Positions 23,728 to 32,742 of a stretch of DNA of 64,000 nt are shown piece after piece (position 1 is the stretch's first letter; each line of letters starts with the position of its first letter). The notes beneath the pieces were generated by a model that saw only the letters and a program-made list of their open reading frames with translations, did not search any database and was not told where the DNA came from. Where the stretch lies: assembly GCA_900450595.1 (NCBI GenBank), contig UGGS01000001.1, positions 868,001 through 932,000 on the forward strand, in the 5' to 3' direction. The stretch is from [Flavobacterium] thermophilum (lineage in GTDB: Bacteria; Bacillota; Bacilli; Bacillales; Anoxybacillaceae). The translations under genes were made by a program, and so were the position numbers.

Positions 23728-24321
23728 ATGACCGCACTCATTTTGCTTCTTGCTTATCTTCTCGGCTCGATTCCGTTCGGCCTTCTTGTCGGGAAAATCG
23801 GCTACGGGATCGACATCCGCGAACATGGAAGCGGCAATCTCGGAGGAACGAACACGTTCCGCGTGCTTGGGGCGAAAGCGGGCACGATCGTCATTGTCGG
23901 CGATATGCTAAAAGGGACGCTGGCGGCGAGCTTGCCGATGTTTTTTTCCGTCCCCGTGCATCCGCTTTTGGCCGGGGCGGTGGCAGTCGTCGGCCATATG
24001 TATCCGGTGTTCGCCAAGTTCCGCGGCGGCAAGGCGGTGGCGACATCGGGCGGGGTGATGCTGTTTTATTCGCCGTTGTTCTTTTTGTCGCTCATCGCCG
24101 TGTTTCTTGTCGTCTTGGCTGTTTCACGCTACGTCTCGCTGTCATCGATGGCCGCGGCGCTGTACGCGGTCGTGTACACCGTCTTTTTCACGGACGACAT
24201 TCCATTGACGGTGGCAGTGTTGTTGCTGGCTTCGTTTATCTTTTATCGTCATCGCGCCAACATCAAGCGCATCTTGAACAAAACGGAGCCAAAAGTGAAA
24301 TGGCCAGGCAAACGCTCATGA
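23728..24321 (+). CDS. plsY: Acyl-phosphate glycerol-3-phosphate acyltransferase
   Basis: Inner-membrane enzyme that moves the acyl group from acyl phosphate to glycerol-3-phosphate, the first step of phospholipid synthesis. 197 residues, about five helices. The three conserved cytoplasmic motifs are visible: GSIPFG, then [12 protein letters not shown] (phosphate binding), and [13 protein letters not shown]. The ATG at 23728 gives the usual N-terminus; AAAGGG is rather far (11 nt). In B. subtilis plsY adjoins yneT-parE; here it is 18 kb away. The next gene begins 29 bp downstream. Confidence 0.93.
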   Translation: MTALILLLAYLLGSIPFGLLVGKIGYGIDIREHGSGNLGGTNTFRVLGAKAGTIVIVGDMLKGTLAASLPMFFSVPVHPLLAGAVAVVGHMYPVFAKFRGGKAVATSGGVMLFYSPLFFLSLIAVFLVVLAVSRYVSLSSMAAALYAVVYTVFFTDDIPLTVAVLLLASFIFYRHRANIKRILNKTEPKVKWPGKRS

Positions 24322-24350
24322 CAACGGACGGAGAAAGGAGATTTGCTGCG

Positions 24351-25715
24351 TTGAGATTGCCGGAAGCATTTGTCGCGAAAATGAAGAAGCTGCTTGATGA
24401 AGAAGCAGACGAGTTTTTCGCTGTGTATGAAAACGAAAAAATCAACGGCTTGCGCGTCAATCCGTTGAAAACCGACCCGGGCGCATGGGTCAAAACGGCG
24501 CCCTTTTCCCTTTCCCCGGTGCCGTTTTGCCCGACCGGGTTTTATTATGAACCGGACGAACAGCCGGGAAAGCATCCGTACCATGCGGCCGGCCTGTATT
24601 ACATTCAAGAACCGAGCGCGATGGCGGCCGCCGAGGCGCTGCAGCCTGAGCCGGGGGATACGGTGCTTGACTTGTGCGCCGCCCCTGGCGGGAAAACGAC
24701 CCAGCTTGGCGCGATGATGAAAAACAGAGGGCTGCTTGTCGCCAACGAAATCCACCCGAAACGGGTCAAAGCGCTTGCAGAGAACGTCGAACGGTTCGGC
24801 TTGACGAACACCATCGTCGTCAATGAAGCTCCCGAAACGCTTGCCGAGCGGTTTCCCGGCTTTTTTGACAAAATTTTAGTGGACGCTCCGTGCTCGGGGG
24901 AGGGCATGTTCCGGAAAGAAGAAGAGGCCGCCTCGTTTTGGAGTCCGGCCTATGTGGAAGAATGCGCGGCAAGGCAGCGGCGCATTTTAGAAAGCGCCTA
25001 TGCGATGCTGAAAGAAGGCGGCATTCTTGTCTATTCAACATGCACGTTCTCTCCGGAGGAAAACGAGCAAACGATGGAATGGCTGCTCGAGACGTACGAT
25101 GATTTGCGGTTGCTGCCGATTGCGAAAATCGGCGGCATCGAGCCGGGACGGCCGGAATGGACGAAAACCAATCGATCCGATCTCGTCCACGCCGCCCGCC
25201 TTTGGCCGCATCGCCTCAAAGGGGAAGGACATTTTGTCGCCAAGCTGCAAAAACAGCGGCCGACTCCGCCTTGGAGCGGGCGGTGGGCGAAAGCGAACGC
25301 GCCAAAAGCGGCCGTCCGATTGTACCGCCAATTTGAACAGCAATCGTTGCAAACCGTGCAGCACGGAACAATCCTCTCGTTTGGCAGCCATTTGGCCATG
25401 CTCCCGGACCGATGCCCGGATTTGTCCGGCTTGAAAGTGGTGCGCGCTGGCCTTCATCTTGGCGAGGCCAAAAAGGAGCGGTTTGAGCCGAACCATGCCC
25501 TCGCCTTGGCGCTGCGAGCGGACGAAGCGAAGCACGTGCTCGACTTATCAAGCGACAGCCGGGAATGCCTTCAGTATTGGCGCGGCGAAACGCTGTCCAC
25601 CGGCGGCGACCGCGGCTGGCTGCTTGTGACGGTCGACGGGTTTCCATTCGGCTGGGGAAAAGAAGTCAAAGGGACGGTGAAAAACTTTTATCCGAAAGGG
25701 CTGCGCCTGATCTAA
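24351..25715 (+). CDS. rsmF: rRNA cytosine-C5 methyltransferase (RsmF/NOL1-NOP2-Sun family)
   Basis: 454 residues. The AdoMet site is DLCAAPGGKTTQ (about 107-118) and the two catalytic cysteines of m5C enzymes are Cys181 (DAPCSGEG) and Cys231 (STCTFSPEEN). The C-terminal ~150 residues resemble the RNA-binding (PUA-like) extension of RsmF/YebU. The TTG at 24351 with AAAGGAG 10 nt upstream gives the typical start MRLPEAF; an upstream ATG inside plsY is less likely. Probably modifies 16S rRNA; the exact position is not deducible here. Confidence 0.85.
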   Translation: MRLPEAFVAKMKKLLDEEADEFFAVYENEKINGLRVNPLKTDPGAWVKTAPFSLSPVPFCPTGFYYEPDEQPGKHPYHAAGLYYIQEPSAMAAAEALQPEPGDTVLDLCAAPGGKTTQLGAMMKNRGLLVANEIHPKRVKALAENVERFGLTNTIVVNEAPETLAERFPGFFDKILVDAPCSGEGMFRKEEEAASFWSPAYVEECAARQRRILESAYAMLKEGGILVYSTCTFSPEENEQTMEWLLETYDDLRLLPIAKIGGIEPGRPEWTKTNRSDLVHAARLWPHRLKGEGHFVAKLQKQRPTPPWSGRWAKANAPKAAVRLYRQFEQQSLQTVQHGTILSFGSHLAMLPDRCPDLSGLKVVRAGLHLGEAKKERFEPNHALALALRADEAKHVLDLSSDSRECLQYWRGETLSTGGDRGWLLVTVDGFPFGWGKEVKGTVKNFYPKGLRLI

Positions 25716-25745
25716 CGGCGGGGCCGCACGAGGCTGGAACGGCCA

Positions 25746-25782
25746 AAAAAAGGTGTCTCATTGCCTTTGAGACACCCTTTTT
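25746..25782. terminator. Bidirectional terminator
   Basis: AAAAAGGTGTCTC, 9-nt loop, GAGACACCCTTTTT; between rsmF and the convergent ypmS. Confidence 0.85.
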
Positions 25783-25842
25783 CTTCCAAATAGACGCCGA
25801 CAAGATTCACGATGTTGCACGGAAACGTTGACGTCAACGTTT

Positions 25843-26418
25843 TTACCGCGGACGGTTTGTCGGGATCGTTAAGGTAAATACGATTTCATCGGCCGCCAAA
25901 TCGATTTTTTTCGCCGCTACTTGATACCCGTTGCCAAAACGAATCTCATGGAGCGCCACATAAATGCGGGCCCGTCCCGGATCGATGATGACTTCATCCG
26001 GCAGCGGCGCATGCTTTTGCAAGTAGCGAAGCACGTACGTCACCGGCAGCTTCCAGTCGCCGAGCGAAATGACCGGTTCGACAAGTTCGACGTTCCCGCC
26101 TTTCACGACTTTCGGCACAAACGAGACGACGAGCTCGACGTTGCGCCCAAAGATCGGAATTTCACTCGAGACGTAAACGCGGTCGGCGAGCCAAACATCA
26201 TAGCGAAGCGGATGGTCTTTCGTTTTTTCCGCCAAATAATCGTTAATGACAGCGTTCAAGTGCGCTTTTTTGGAGTACACCGTAAACGAAGCCCCTTCCA
26301 CATCCGGGCGCTCCAGCCGTTTCACCGGCGGAGACGGCTGCAGCAGCCAAACAGCGGCAAGAATGAGCACAACAGCATTCACAGCCGCCAAAACGAAAAA
26401 CGATCGTTTCCAATTCAT
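25843..26418 (-). CDS. ypmS: YpmS family membrane-anchored protein (DUF2140)
   Basis: 191 residues with an N-terminal membrane anchor (about residues 5-25: RSFFVLAAVNAVVLILAAVW) and an extracytoplasmic domain. Function unknown. AAGGAG 9 nt before the ATG at 26418 sets the start. It follows ypmR and ypmQ as in B. subtilis, which supports the identification. Confidence 0.85.
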   Translation of the reverse strand: MNWKRSFFVLAAVNAVVLILAAVWLLQPSPPVKRLERPDVEGASFTVYSKKAHLNAVINDYLAEKTKDHPLRYDVWLADRVYVSSEIPIFGRNVELVVSFVPKVVKGGNVELVEPVISLGDWKLPVTYVLRYLQKHAPLPDEVIIDPGRARIYVALHEIRFGNGYQVAAKKIDLAADEIVFTLTIPTNRPR

Positions 26419-26455
26419 TCCAACATACTCCTTATGCTGCTTCATTTCGTTTCCA

Positions 26456-27229
26456 TCAGTTCGCCCACCACTCTTTTCGCGCATCGAGCGACTCATACAC
26501 CCGCACTGCCATTTGCGCATATCCCTCGGCGTTCGGGTGAAATTCATCGCGGTGAAGCAAATCATCGCGGTTGGCAAACATGTCTTGAATATCCACAAAG
26601 ATCGTGCGCGGATAGCGGGAAACCACTGCTTGGCTTGTGCGGTTCCATTCGGCGATGACATCATCGATTTCCGGGATGTTCGGCAACGTGGCGGAAAACG
26701 GATTGTACAAGCCGATCAGGACAACGACCGCATCCGGGTTGATCGTGCGCAACAACATCAACAAATGATCGAGCCGCTCGGCAAATCGTTGGCTCTCGTT
26801 CGCAAACCGCTCGTACGATAAGTCAAAAAAATGAGCGCGGACGACATTCATCACATCATTGCCGCCGATCGTGACAAGGACGAGATCCGCTTGGCTGATT
26901 TCCCTTTCATGCGCCTTGATGACTGGCTTGAGCTCCACAATGCGCCGGCCGCGCTTTCCGGCATTCGTGACGGTCACCGTCCGCACCCCATCCTCCGCCG
27001 CCAAAAGCGGGACAAGGCGGCCGACATAGCCGCCTTTCCTTTCACCGTCTCCGACTCCTTCGGTCAATGAATCGCCTAACGCGACGAGGTGAATGTCTTT
27101 CGGCAACGGCTTCGCTTCCGGCTGGCTGACGGCGGTTTCATGCGGGCGGTCCGGCTTCCCGCCGGCCGGGAGCACCGTGCACCCGGCAAGCAACACCCCC
27201 ACCATGATGAGCCATCCCCATCGCATCAT
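26456..27229 (-). CDS. ypmR: SGNH/GDSL hydrolase lipoprotein (YpmR)
   Basis: 257 residues. A lipoprotein signal peptide ends at VGVLLAGC (lipobox). The SGNH blocks are GDSLTEG (nucleophile Ser), GGND, and DEFHPNAEGY (catalytic Asp-His). It is a surface-anchored esterase or lipase of unknown substrate. Two adjacent ATGs (27229, 27226) follow AGGCAGGTG; the choice hardly matters. Same order as B. subtilis. Confidence 0.88.
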   Translation of the reverse strand: MMRWGWLIMVGVLLAGCTVLPAGGKPDRPHETAVSQPEAKPLPKDIHLVALGDSLTEGVGDGERKGGYVGRLVPLLAAEDGVRTVTVTNAGKRGRRIVELKPVIKAHEREISQADLVLVTIGGNDVMNVVRAHFFDLSYERFANESQRFAERLDHLLMLLRTINPDAVVVLIGLYNPFSATLPNIPEIDDVIAEWNRTSQAVVSRYPRTIFVDIQDMFANRDDLLHRDEFHPNAEGYAQMAVRVYESLDARKEWWAN

Positions 27230-27299
27230 GTGTGACACCTGCCTTTTGCCGCAACAAGGGGAAAGAAAAGAAGGCAAAAAGGCGGTAGCCGTTTTTGCC

Positions 27300-27872
27300 T
27301 CATTGCGACGACTGCAAAATTTCAATATGCTCTAAAATCGTATCGTACGGCACATCTTGCACACCGCTGTACGTCTGAACCACTTTTCCGTCCGGCCCGA
27401 CTAAATAAAAGCTTGTGCCGTGGATGACTTGGTCATCGCCAGCCGGCTTTTGCACCATCGTTTTAAAGCTTTTTTGCGCCAGCTCGCTGATCTCGGTTGG
27501 GCGGTACCCGGTCAGGAAATGCCAGTTTGATAGGTCATTTGTAAATTGTTTCGCATAAGCCGCAAGTTTTTCCGGCGTGTCAACTTCCGGGTCGACACTG
27601 AACGAAACAAATTCAACATCGAGCCCCTTTTCTTCCGCCTTCTCTTTCAGTTTGGCCATGTGGGCGGTCATCGGCGGACACACCGTTTCGCAATTGGTAA
27701 AAATAAAATCGGCGACCCACACTTTTCCTTTCAGATCGCGAAGTCCAAACGGCTTGCCGGTCTGATCGACAAACGTAAAGTCAGCGACCGGCCAGTTTTT
27801 GGCGTCCGGAATCGTTTTTCCGCACGCCGCCAGCAAAAGAACAACGAGAAAAAGTGCGATTCGTTTCCACAT
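27300..27872 (-). CDS. ypmQ: SCO1/SenC family copper chaperone lipoprotein (YpmQ)
   Basis: 190 residues. Lipobox LLLAAC follows a short signal peptide. The thioredoxin-like domain carries the copper-binding CxxxC (FTNCETVCPPM) and the distal His (QVIHGTSFYL), the hallmarks of SCO proteins that deliver copper to cytochrome c oxidase subunit II outside the membrane. First of the ypmQ-R-S group. Confidence 0.92.
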   Translation of the reverse strand: MWKRIALFLVVLLLAACGKTIPDAKNWPVADFTFVDQTGKPFGLRDLKGKVWVADFIFTNCETVCPPMTAHMAKLKEKAEEKGLDVEFVSFSVDPEVDTPEKLAAYAKQFTNDLSNWHFLTGYRPTEISELAQKSFKTMVQKPAGDDQVIHGTSFYLVGPDGKVVQTYSGVQDVPYDTILEHIEILQSSQ

Positions 27873-27925
27873 CGATAGGTCCTTCCTTTTCGACCAAAAT
27901 ATGTTGATGCCGCCAATAACGGCGT

Positions 27926-28786
27926 TTATTCATCAAGCGGCGCTTCCTCGGCGTAGTACATGAGCGCCAGCGCCCCGGGACCGGTGTGAATGGAAATGAC
28001 CGGCGTTGTTTCAACGATGTCAATCGGCGAATAGCCGATGATGTCTGTCACCGCTTCCTTGAGCCGCTCCGCCCACCGAGGAGCATCGGCATGGGCGATG
28101 GCGATTTTCTCTACCCGTTTGGCCCCTTGTTCCTCGACAAGACGGCCTGCCAAATGGGACACCGCTTGCGAAAAGCTGCGAACCTGGGCAACCGGCGTAT
28201 ACAGCCCGTCAACCAGAGCGGCGATCGGCTTAATACGCAAAAGCGAACCGATGAGCGCTTTGCCGCGGCCGATGCGGCCGCCTTTCGCTAAATGATCGAG
28301 CGTATCGAGCACCACATACAGCCGCGTACGACGGCGCACGTCGTCTAAGCGCCGGATGATCTCGTCAACGCTTCGACCCGCCTTCGCCAAGCGGGCGGCT
28401 TCAAGCACTTGGAATCCAATCGCATACGAAATGAATTGGGAATCGACGACCGTCACGTTCGCTTTGGTCAGGGCCGCCGCATGCTCAGCCGAACGGACCG
28501 TGCCGCTCAGCTCGCCGGCCATATGGATCGATATGATCTCGCTTCCGTCCGCCCCGAGCCGGTCATAGACAGCTAGAAACTCACCGACCGACGGTTGCGA
28601 GCTTTTCGGCAGTTCACGCGCTGCCTTCATCTTCGCCATAAACTGCCCTGGTGTGATCGTCACCCGGTCGATAAACGCCTCCCCATCCACTGTCAAATGA
28701 AGCGGAACGACTTCAACGCCGTGCTCGGCAAGCACCGCCGCCGGCACATCGACCGTTGAGTCGGTTACAATTTTGATTGATTTCAT
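27926..28786 (-). CDS. degV: DegV family fatty-acid-binding protein
   Basis: 286 residues. The N-terminal IVTDSTVDVPAAV, the HMAGELSGT segment and the C-terminal HTGPGALALMYYAEE are DegV signatures. DegV/FakB proteins bind fatty acids for the FakA kinase; which fatty acid is bound here cannot be told. AGGAG lies 7 nt before the ATG at 28786. A TATAAT at 28820-28825 (minus) is the likely -10. Confidence 0.9.
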   Translation of the reverse strand: MKSIKIVTDSTVDVPAAVLAEHGVEVVPLHLTVDGEAFIDRVTITPGQFMAKMKAARELPKSSQPSVGEFLAVYDRLGADGSEIISIHMAGELSGTVRSAEHAAALTKANVTVVDSQFISYAIGFQVLEAARLAKAGRSVDEIIRRLDDVRRRTRLYVVLDTLDHLAKGGRIGRGKALIGSLLRIKPIAALVDGLYTPVAQVRSFSQAVSHLAGRLVEEQGAKRVEKIAIAHADAPRWAERLKEAVTDIIGYSPIDIVETTPVISIHTGPGALALMYYAEEAPLDE

Positions 28787-28850
28787 TCGTTCACTCCTAA
28801 TACTGATGATCTCGTTTCCATTATATAATGAAACCGGCGAAAATCCCACC

Positions 28851-28887
28851 AAAAAAAAAGTTGTTTTGCCGCAATGGGCAAAACAAC
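28851..28887 (-). terminator. Terminator after ypmP
   Basis: Stem GTTGTTTTGCC / GGCAAAACAAC followed by nine T on the minus strand. Confidence 0.9.
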
Positions 28888-28892
28888 CATCG

Positions 28893-29144
28893 TTACGCGT
28901 TATGTTTCAACACTGTTTCTTTAAAGATTTGTTCATATACCGGCCATTTCAGCACTTTCTTCAAATGTTCGCGGAACGAATACACAGAACGGCTCGTTCT
29001 CGATCGGTACACCTTTGCAATAAACGCCTCCAAGCGCAGTTGGATCATGAATCGGTATGTGTTCTCTTCCTCCAATACTGGGATTTCGATAATCTTGACC
29101 TTCTGCCCATACGCGTTTTGAAACTCGAGGCTTTTGAATAGCAA
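28893..29144 (-). CDS. ypmP: YpmP-like small protein (DUF2535)
   Basis: 83 residues, reading LLFKSLEFQNAYGQKVKIIE and continuing to a basic, amphipathic C-terminus. The TTG at 29144, 9 nt after AAGAGG, is the most likely start. The position between degV and ilvA matches B. subtilis ypmP. Function unknown. Flanked by its own promoter and terminator. Confidence 0.6.
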   Translation of the reverse strand: MLFKSLEFQNAYGQKVKIIEIPVLEEENTYRFMIQLRLEAFIAKVYRSRTSRSVYSFREHLKKVLKWPVYEQIFKETVLKHNA

Positions 29145-29157
29145 AATATCAATCCTC

Positions 29158-29201
29158 TTTTTCACCGATTTACTTTTATTATACACCAATCCGGTGAAAA
29201 A
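29158..29201 (-). promoter_or_regulatory. ypmP promoter region with a hyphenated inverted repeat
   Basis: A TATAAT -10 at 29178-29183 (minus) lies at the centre of inverted arms TTTTTCACCGATT and AATCCGGTGAAAAA (one extra base), 17 bp apart. No good -35 is visible. The arms could be an operator or an mRNA stem. Confidence 0.4.
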
Positions 29202-29240
29202 GTATGTCGGAATGCGGCGAATTTGTTCCGACTTTTTTCG

Positions 29241-30512
29241 TCAAATCAATAGATGGAACAAGTTCGGGTCTTTGTTGACCTCTTGGAACGGGAAACCTTT
29301 TTTCTTCATCCGCTCGATGAGCGGTGCGTAGTCTTCGCGCCGTTTCAGCTCGATGCCCACAAGCGCCGGTCCGCTTTCTTTGTTGTTTTTCTTCGTGTAT
29401 TCAAACCGGGTGATGTCATCCGTCGGCCCAAGCACTTCATCCAAAAACTCGCGCAGCGCCCCGGCCCGCTGCGGGAAGTTGACGATGAAATAGTGCTGCA
29501 GCCCTTCGTAAATCATCGAGCGCTCTTTAATTTCCTGCATCCGGTCGATGTCGTTGTTGCCGCCGCTCACCACGCAAACGACCGTCTTGCCGCGGATATG
29601 TTCCTTGTAAAACTCGAGCGCGGCGATCGGCAGCGCCCCAGCCGGCTCGGCGACGATGGCGTTTTCGTTGTACAGCTCCAAAATCGTCGTGCACACTTTC
29701 CCTTCTGGAACGACGACGATGTCATCAAGCACCCCGCGGCATAATGCAAACGTTTTTTCCCCGACCGTTTTGACGGCGGCGCCGTCCACGAACTTGTCAA
29801 TCTCCTCAAGCGTGACGACACGTCCATGCTCGAGCGCCGTTTTCATCGATGGGGCGCCGGCCGGCTCGACGCCAATCACTTTAGTGGACGGGGAAATGCT
29901 TTTCACATACGTCCCCAGCCCAGCCATCAATCCGCCGCCCCCGATGCTGGCAAACAAAAAGTCAATCGGCTCATCGCAGTCGTTGAGCACCTCGACGCCA
30001 ATCGTCCCCTGTCCGGCGATGACGTATTCGTCATCAAACGGATGGATGAACGTCCTCCCTTCCGCCTCGGCGCACTTCACCGCTTCGTTGTAGGAATCGT
30101 CAAACGTGTCGCCGACAAGCACGATCTCAACCATGTCTTTGCCAAACAGCTGCACTTGCGACACTTTTTGCCGCGGCGTCGTCGCCGGCATATAAATTTT
30201 CCCATGCACGCCAAGCGCTCGGCATGAATAGGCCACCCCTTGGGCATGGTTGCCGGCGCTGGCGCATACCACCCCGTTTCTCCGCTCCTCATCCGTTAAA
30301 TGCTTCATCCTGTTGTACGCCCCGCGCAGCTTAAACGAACGCACGACTTGCAAATCCTCGCGCTTTAAGTAGACATTGCATTCGTAGCGCTCGGATAACA
30401 GCGGATTTTTTTGCAGCGGCGTATGGAACACAACATCCTTCAACGTATGATACGCGATCAAAATGTCCTCGACGTATACTGCCCCTTGCTTCCGTTTCAG
30501 CTGTTGTTCCAT
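29241..30512 (-). CDS. ilvA: Threonine dehydratase (biosynthetic)
   Basis: Converts threonine to 2-oxobutanoate, the first step of isoleucine synthesis. 423 residues: a catalytic PLP domain with Lys61 in SFKLRGAYN, the CASAGNHAQG loop and the glycine-rich SIGGGGLMAG, then one ACT-like regulatory domain (about 340-423). The single ACT-like domain agrees with the B. subtilis enzyme. Promoter with an extended -10 and a possible CodY site at 30555-30600. Confidence 0.95.
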   Translation of the reverse strand: MEQQLKRKQGAVYVEDILIAYHTLKDVVFHTPLQKNPLLSERYECNVYLKREDLQVVRSFKLRGAYNRMKHLTDEERRNGVVCASAGNHAQGVAYSCRALGVHGKIYMPATTPRQKVSQVQLFGKDMVEIVLVGDTFDDSYNEAVKCAEAEGRTFIHPFDDEYVIAGQGTIGVEVLNDCDEPIDFLFASIGGGGLMAGLGTYVKSISPSTKVIGVEPAGAPSMKTALEHGRVVTLEEIDKFVDGAAVKTVGEKTFALCRGVLDDIVVVPEGKVCTTILELYNENAIVAEPAGALPIAALEFYKEHIRGKTVVCVVSGGNNDIDRMQEIKERSMIYEGLQHYFIVNFPQRAGALREFLDEVLGPTDDITRFEYTKKNNKESGPALVGIELKRREDYAPLIERMKKKGFPFQEVNKDPNLFHLLI

Positions 30513-30554
30513 GTTCTCGTTCCCTTTCTTTTCTAAGTTGTCTTTGATTTGTAG

Positions 30555-30600
30555 ATTATATCACAAATTCGTAAAAAGAAAAGGGAATTTTCGAAAAGTT
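30555..30600 (-). promoter_or_regulatory. ilvA promoter with candidate CodY box
   Basis: Extended -10 TGATATAAT (minus, 30555-30563). At 30586-30600, AATTTTCGAAAAGTT matches the CodY consensus AATTTTCWGAAAATT at 12 of 15 positions and would overlap the -35 region. CodY control of ilv genes is known in Bacillus; no T-box was found here. Confidence 0.5.
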
Positions 30601-30758
30601 TTTGAGTGAAGAGGGGCTGGCTCGCGATCATCGCGATAATCCCGCTTTACCGGACGCTTCCGCGGTCCTAGCTTGACGTCATCGGATGAGCTTCTAGAAA
30701 CCTCTTCCACTCGGCCAATACAGGCACAGCGAACGGCTCGTTCATGCGCAAGCGGACC

Positions 30759-30787
30759 GAAAAAACGACCGGCGCTATGTCCGGTCG
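30759..30787 (-). terminator. Terminator of the DUF2512 gene
   Basis: Stem ACGACCGG / CCGGTCGT with an 7-nt loop, followed by TTTTTT on the minus strand; the gene's stop codon lies in the loop. The 170 bp between here and the ilvA promoter shows no gene. Confidence 0.8.
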
Positions 30788-31218
30788 TCCTCTTTTTTAA
30801 ACTCTTCTTCCTCGGCAAATTCCGTTGCCCATCTTCCTTCATCATACCAGCGGTGCTCTTCTTCCCTCCTTGCCTCTTCGAGAACATGGCTTTCCATATA
30901 CAAGTGGAAAAACGCTTCAACCGCCCCGATCGCCAATGAACTGAAAAACGCGCCGTATGCCATGTTGACGGACGGGGCAATGAGGGCAAAGCTGGACGGC
31001 CAAATCAACAAAAAGGAAAGCGGCACGTCAAGTGCGGCAGCAACAAAATGGCCGACGCGCGGCAAGATGAACACATCGCCGATGACGTAAGACACGAGCG
31101 CCGTGATGACCGTCATGAGCGAAATCAACGAAAGCGGGGCGTTGAAGATCGTAAACATGGAAAATAAGACGACGCTCCAAGCGGCGAGCTTGACGATAAA
31201 AGGAACGATATGCTTCAT
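30775..31218 (-). CDS. DUF2512 membrane protein (YndM-like)
   Basis: 147 residues with four predicted helices in the first ~110 residues (MKHIVPFIVKLAAWSVVLF, then LISLMTVITALVSYVIGDVF and two more) and a very acidic, charged tail (EEARREEEHRW ... EFAEEEEFKKED). It fits the DUF2512/YndM family of unknown function. Confidence 0.75.
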   Translation of the reverse strand: MKHIVPFIVKLAAWSVVLFSMFTIFNAPLSLISLMTVITALVSYVIGDVFILPRVGHFVAAALDVPLSFLLIWPSSFALIAPSVNMAYGAFFSSLAIGAVEAFFHLYMESHVLEEARREEEHRWYDEGRWATEFAEEEEFKKEDDRT

Positions 31219-31285
31219 TTGTCTTCCTCCATTTCCATTGTTGGGTCTTACTTGTTATCGTTCCTTGTTCGCCCCGCTTCTATGC

Positions 31286-31317
31286 AAAAAGACGCGCCCA
31301 GCCAAAAGCTAAGCGCG
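31286..31317 (-). terminator. Terminator of thyA-dfrA
   Basis: Imperfect stem CGCGC..GCGCG with an inner AGC/GCT pairing, followed by TTTTT on the minus strand, overlapping the end of dfrA. Confidence 0.5.
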
Positions 31318-31809
31318 CCCTGTTTTTCGCTCATAAATGAGAAAGGCGTGATCGTATCGGTTTTTTTCATCGATCGTTCCTTGCGTATATGAAACGATCT
31401 CCCACTCTTGCTCGGAAATCGGCGGATAAAACGTATCGCCGGAGAACGAGGCGAAAATTTTCGTCACATACAGTCGGTCGGCAAGCGGCATCGTCGCCTG
31501 AAACAGTTCCGCTCCTCCGATGATAAACACCTCTTCATCGTTGCGGCCGGCGGCCCACTGTTTCACCTCGTCGAGCGAGTAAAGCACAAGGCAGCCTTCC
31601 GGGCGAAACGAGCGGTTGCGCGTGACGACGATGTTTTCCCGGCCGGGAAGCGGCCGGCCGATCGCCTCAAACGTTTTTCGCCCCATCACGATGGCATGCC
31701 CCATCGTCACCCGTTTGAAATACGCCAAATCAGCCGGCAAATGCCAAGGCAAACCGTTGTCTTTGCCGATCACCCGGTTTTCGTCCATCGCCACAATGTG
31801 CGACATCAT
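31309..31809 (-). CDS. dfrA: Dihydrofolate reductase
   Basis: Reduces dihydrofolate to tetrahydrofolate with NADPH. 166 residues. MSHIVAMDENRVIGKDNGLP and WHLPADLAYFKRVTMG hold the substrate site (Asp27), and VMGRKTFEAIGRPLPGR with FIIGGAELF bind NADPH. The N-terminus is close to the known G. stearothermophilus enzyme as I remember it. It begins 13 bp after thyA, so the two are cotranscribed and regenerate the folate that ThyA oxidises. Confidence 0.96.
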   Translation of the reverse strand: MMSHIVAMDENRVIGKDNGLPWHLPADLAYFKRVTMGHAIVMGRKTFEAIGRPLPGRENIVVTRNRSFRPEGCLVLYSLDEVKQWAAGRNDEEVFIIGGAELFQATMPLADRLYVTKIFASFSGDTFYPPISEQEWEIVSYTQGTIDEKNRYDHAFLIYERKTGRA

Positions 31810-31822
31810 CGCGCTCTCCCCT

Positions 31823-32617
31823 TCACACCGCCACCGGCGCTTTAATCGCCGGATGCGGATCGTAGCCGACGATTTCAAAGTCGTCGTATTCATAGTCAAA
31901 GATAGACGGCGGCTTCCGTTTGATCACGAGCTTCGGCAGCGGGCGCGGCTCGCGCGTCAGCTGCAGTTTCGCTTGTTCCAGATGATTTTTGTACAAATGG
32001 ACGTCGCCGCCGGTGAAAATGAGTTCGCCGACATCGAGGTCGCACTGCTGGGCGATCATATGCGTCAACAACGCGTAGCTCGCGATGTTAAACGGCAACC
32101 CTAAAAACGTATCAACGGAGCGCTGCTGCCACATGCATGACAACCGGCCGTTGGCGACGTAAAACTGGAAGGCGTAATGGCACGGCGGCAGCTTCATCTC
32201 GTCCAATTCCGCTACATTCCAAGCGCTCACCAGCAGCCGGCGTGAATGCGGATTTCGTTTGATCTCTTCGACAACCCATGCGATCTGGTCGATGGTTTTC
32301 CCGTCTGCTCCCTTCCACGAGCGCCATTGCGCGCCGTAAATCGGGCCGAGATCGCCGTTTTCGTCCGCCCACTCGTCCCAAATCGTCACGCCATTCTCCT
32401 GCAAATAGCGGACGTTCGTATCGCCTTTTAAAAACCAAAGCAGTTCATAAATGATGGAGCGGATATGCAATTTTTTCGTTGTCACGAGCGGAAATCCATC
32501 TTGTAAGTTGAAGCGGAGCTGGCGGCCGAACACCGACAGCGTGCCGACGCCCGTTCGGTCTTCTTTTTCGACGCCGTTTTCCAAAATATCCTCCAAAAGC
32601 TGTAAATATTGCCGCAA
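31823..32617 (-). CDS. thyA: Thymidylate synthase (ThyA type)
   Basis: Makes dTMP from dUMP and methylenetetrahydrofolate. 264 residues, exactly the E. coli-type length, with the catalytic Cys146 in [12 protein letters not shown] and the [12 protein letters not shown] and [10 protein letters not shown] motifs. The TTG at 32617 is chosen because AGGTG lies 6 nt upstream and the start [10 protein letters not shown] matches the family. Operon thyA-dfrA. Confidence 0.95.
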   Translation of the reverse strand: MRQYLQLLEDILENGVEKEDRTGVGTLSVFGRQLRFNLQDGFPLVTTKKLHIRSIIYELLWFLKGDTNVRYLQENGVTIWDEWADENGDLGPIYGAQWRSWKGADGKTIDQIAWVVEEIKRNPHSRRLLVSAWNVAELDEMKLPPCHYAFQFYVANGRLSCMWQQRSVDTFLGLPFNIASYALLTHMIAQQCDLDVGELIFTGGDVHLYKNHLEQAKLQLTREPRPLPKLVIKRKPPSIFDYEYDDFEIVGYDPHPAIKAPVAV

Positions 32618-32636
32618 TGTCCTCACCTCATGCTCT

Positions 32637-32645
32637 ATCATACCA
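32637..32645 (-). promoter_or_regulatory. Extended -10 promoter of thyA
   Basis: TGGTATGAT on the minus strand, 20 bp before the thyA start; TTCACC 16 bp upstream is a weak -35. The insertion element at 32675 begins only about 30 bp further upstream. Confidence 0.5.
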
Positions 32646-32681
32646 TAAAGCAACACATGGTGAACCATTTGTCCGTGAACT

Positions 32682-32720
32682 ACCCCCACTTAATTTTCTA
32701 GCGAAAATTTGAAGTGGGGG
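32682..32720 (-). ncRNA. Right-end hairpin, likely scaffold end of the TnpB guide (omega) RNA
   Basis: Stem CCCCCACTT / AAGTGGGGG with AAATTTTC / GAAAATT inside. In characterised TnpB systems the RNA ends with this element end and continues into flanking DNA as the guide. Only the stem is seen directly; the RNA is inferred from the family. Confidence 0.5.
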
Positions 32721-32742
32721 CTTCCAAAGAAGTTTGACTGCT

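Noticed and set aside
30513..30774. T-box leader upstream of ilvA
   Set aside because: The promoter lies about 40 bp from the start codon, and no T-box sequence or specifier stem can be found.
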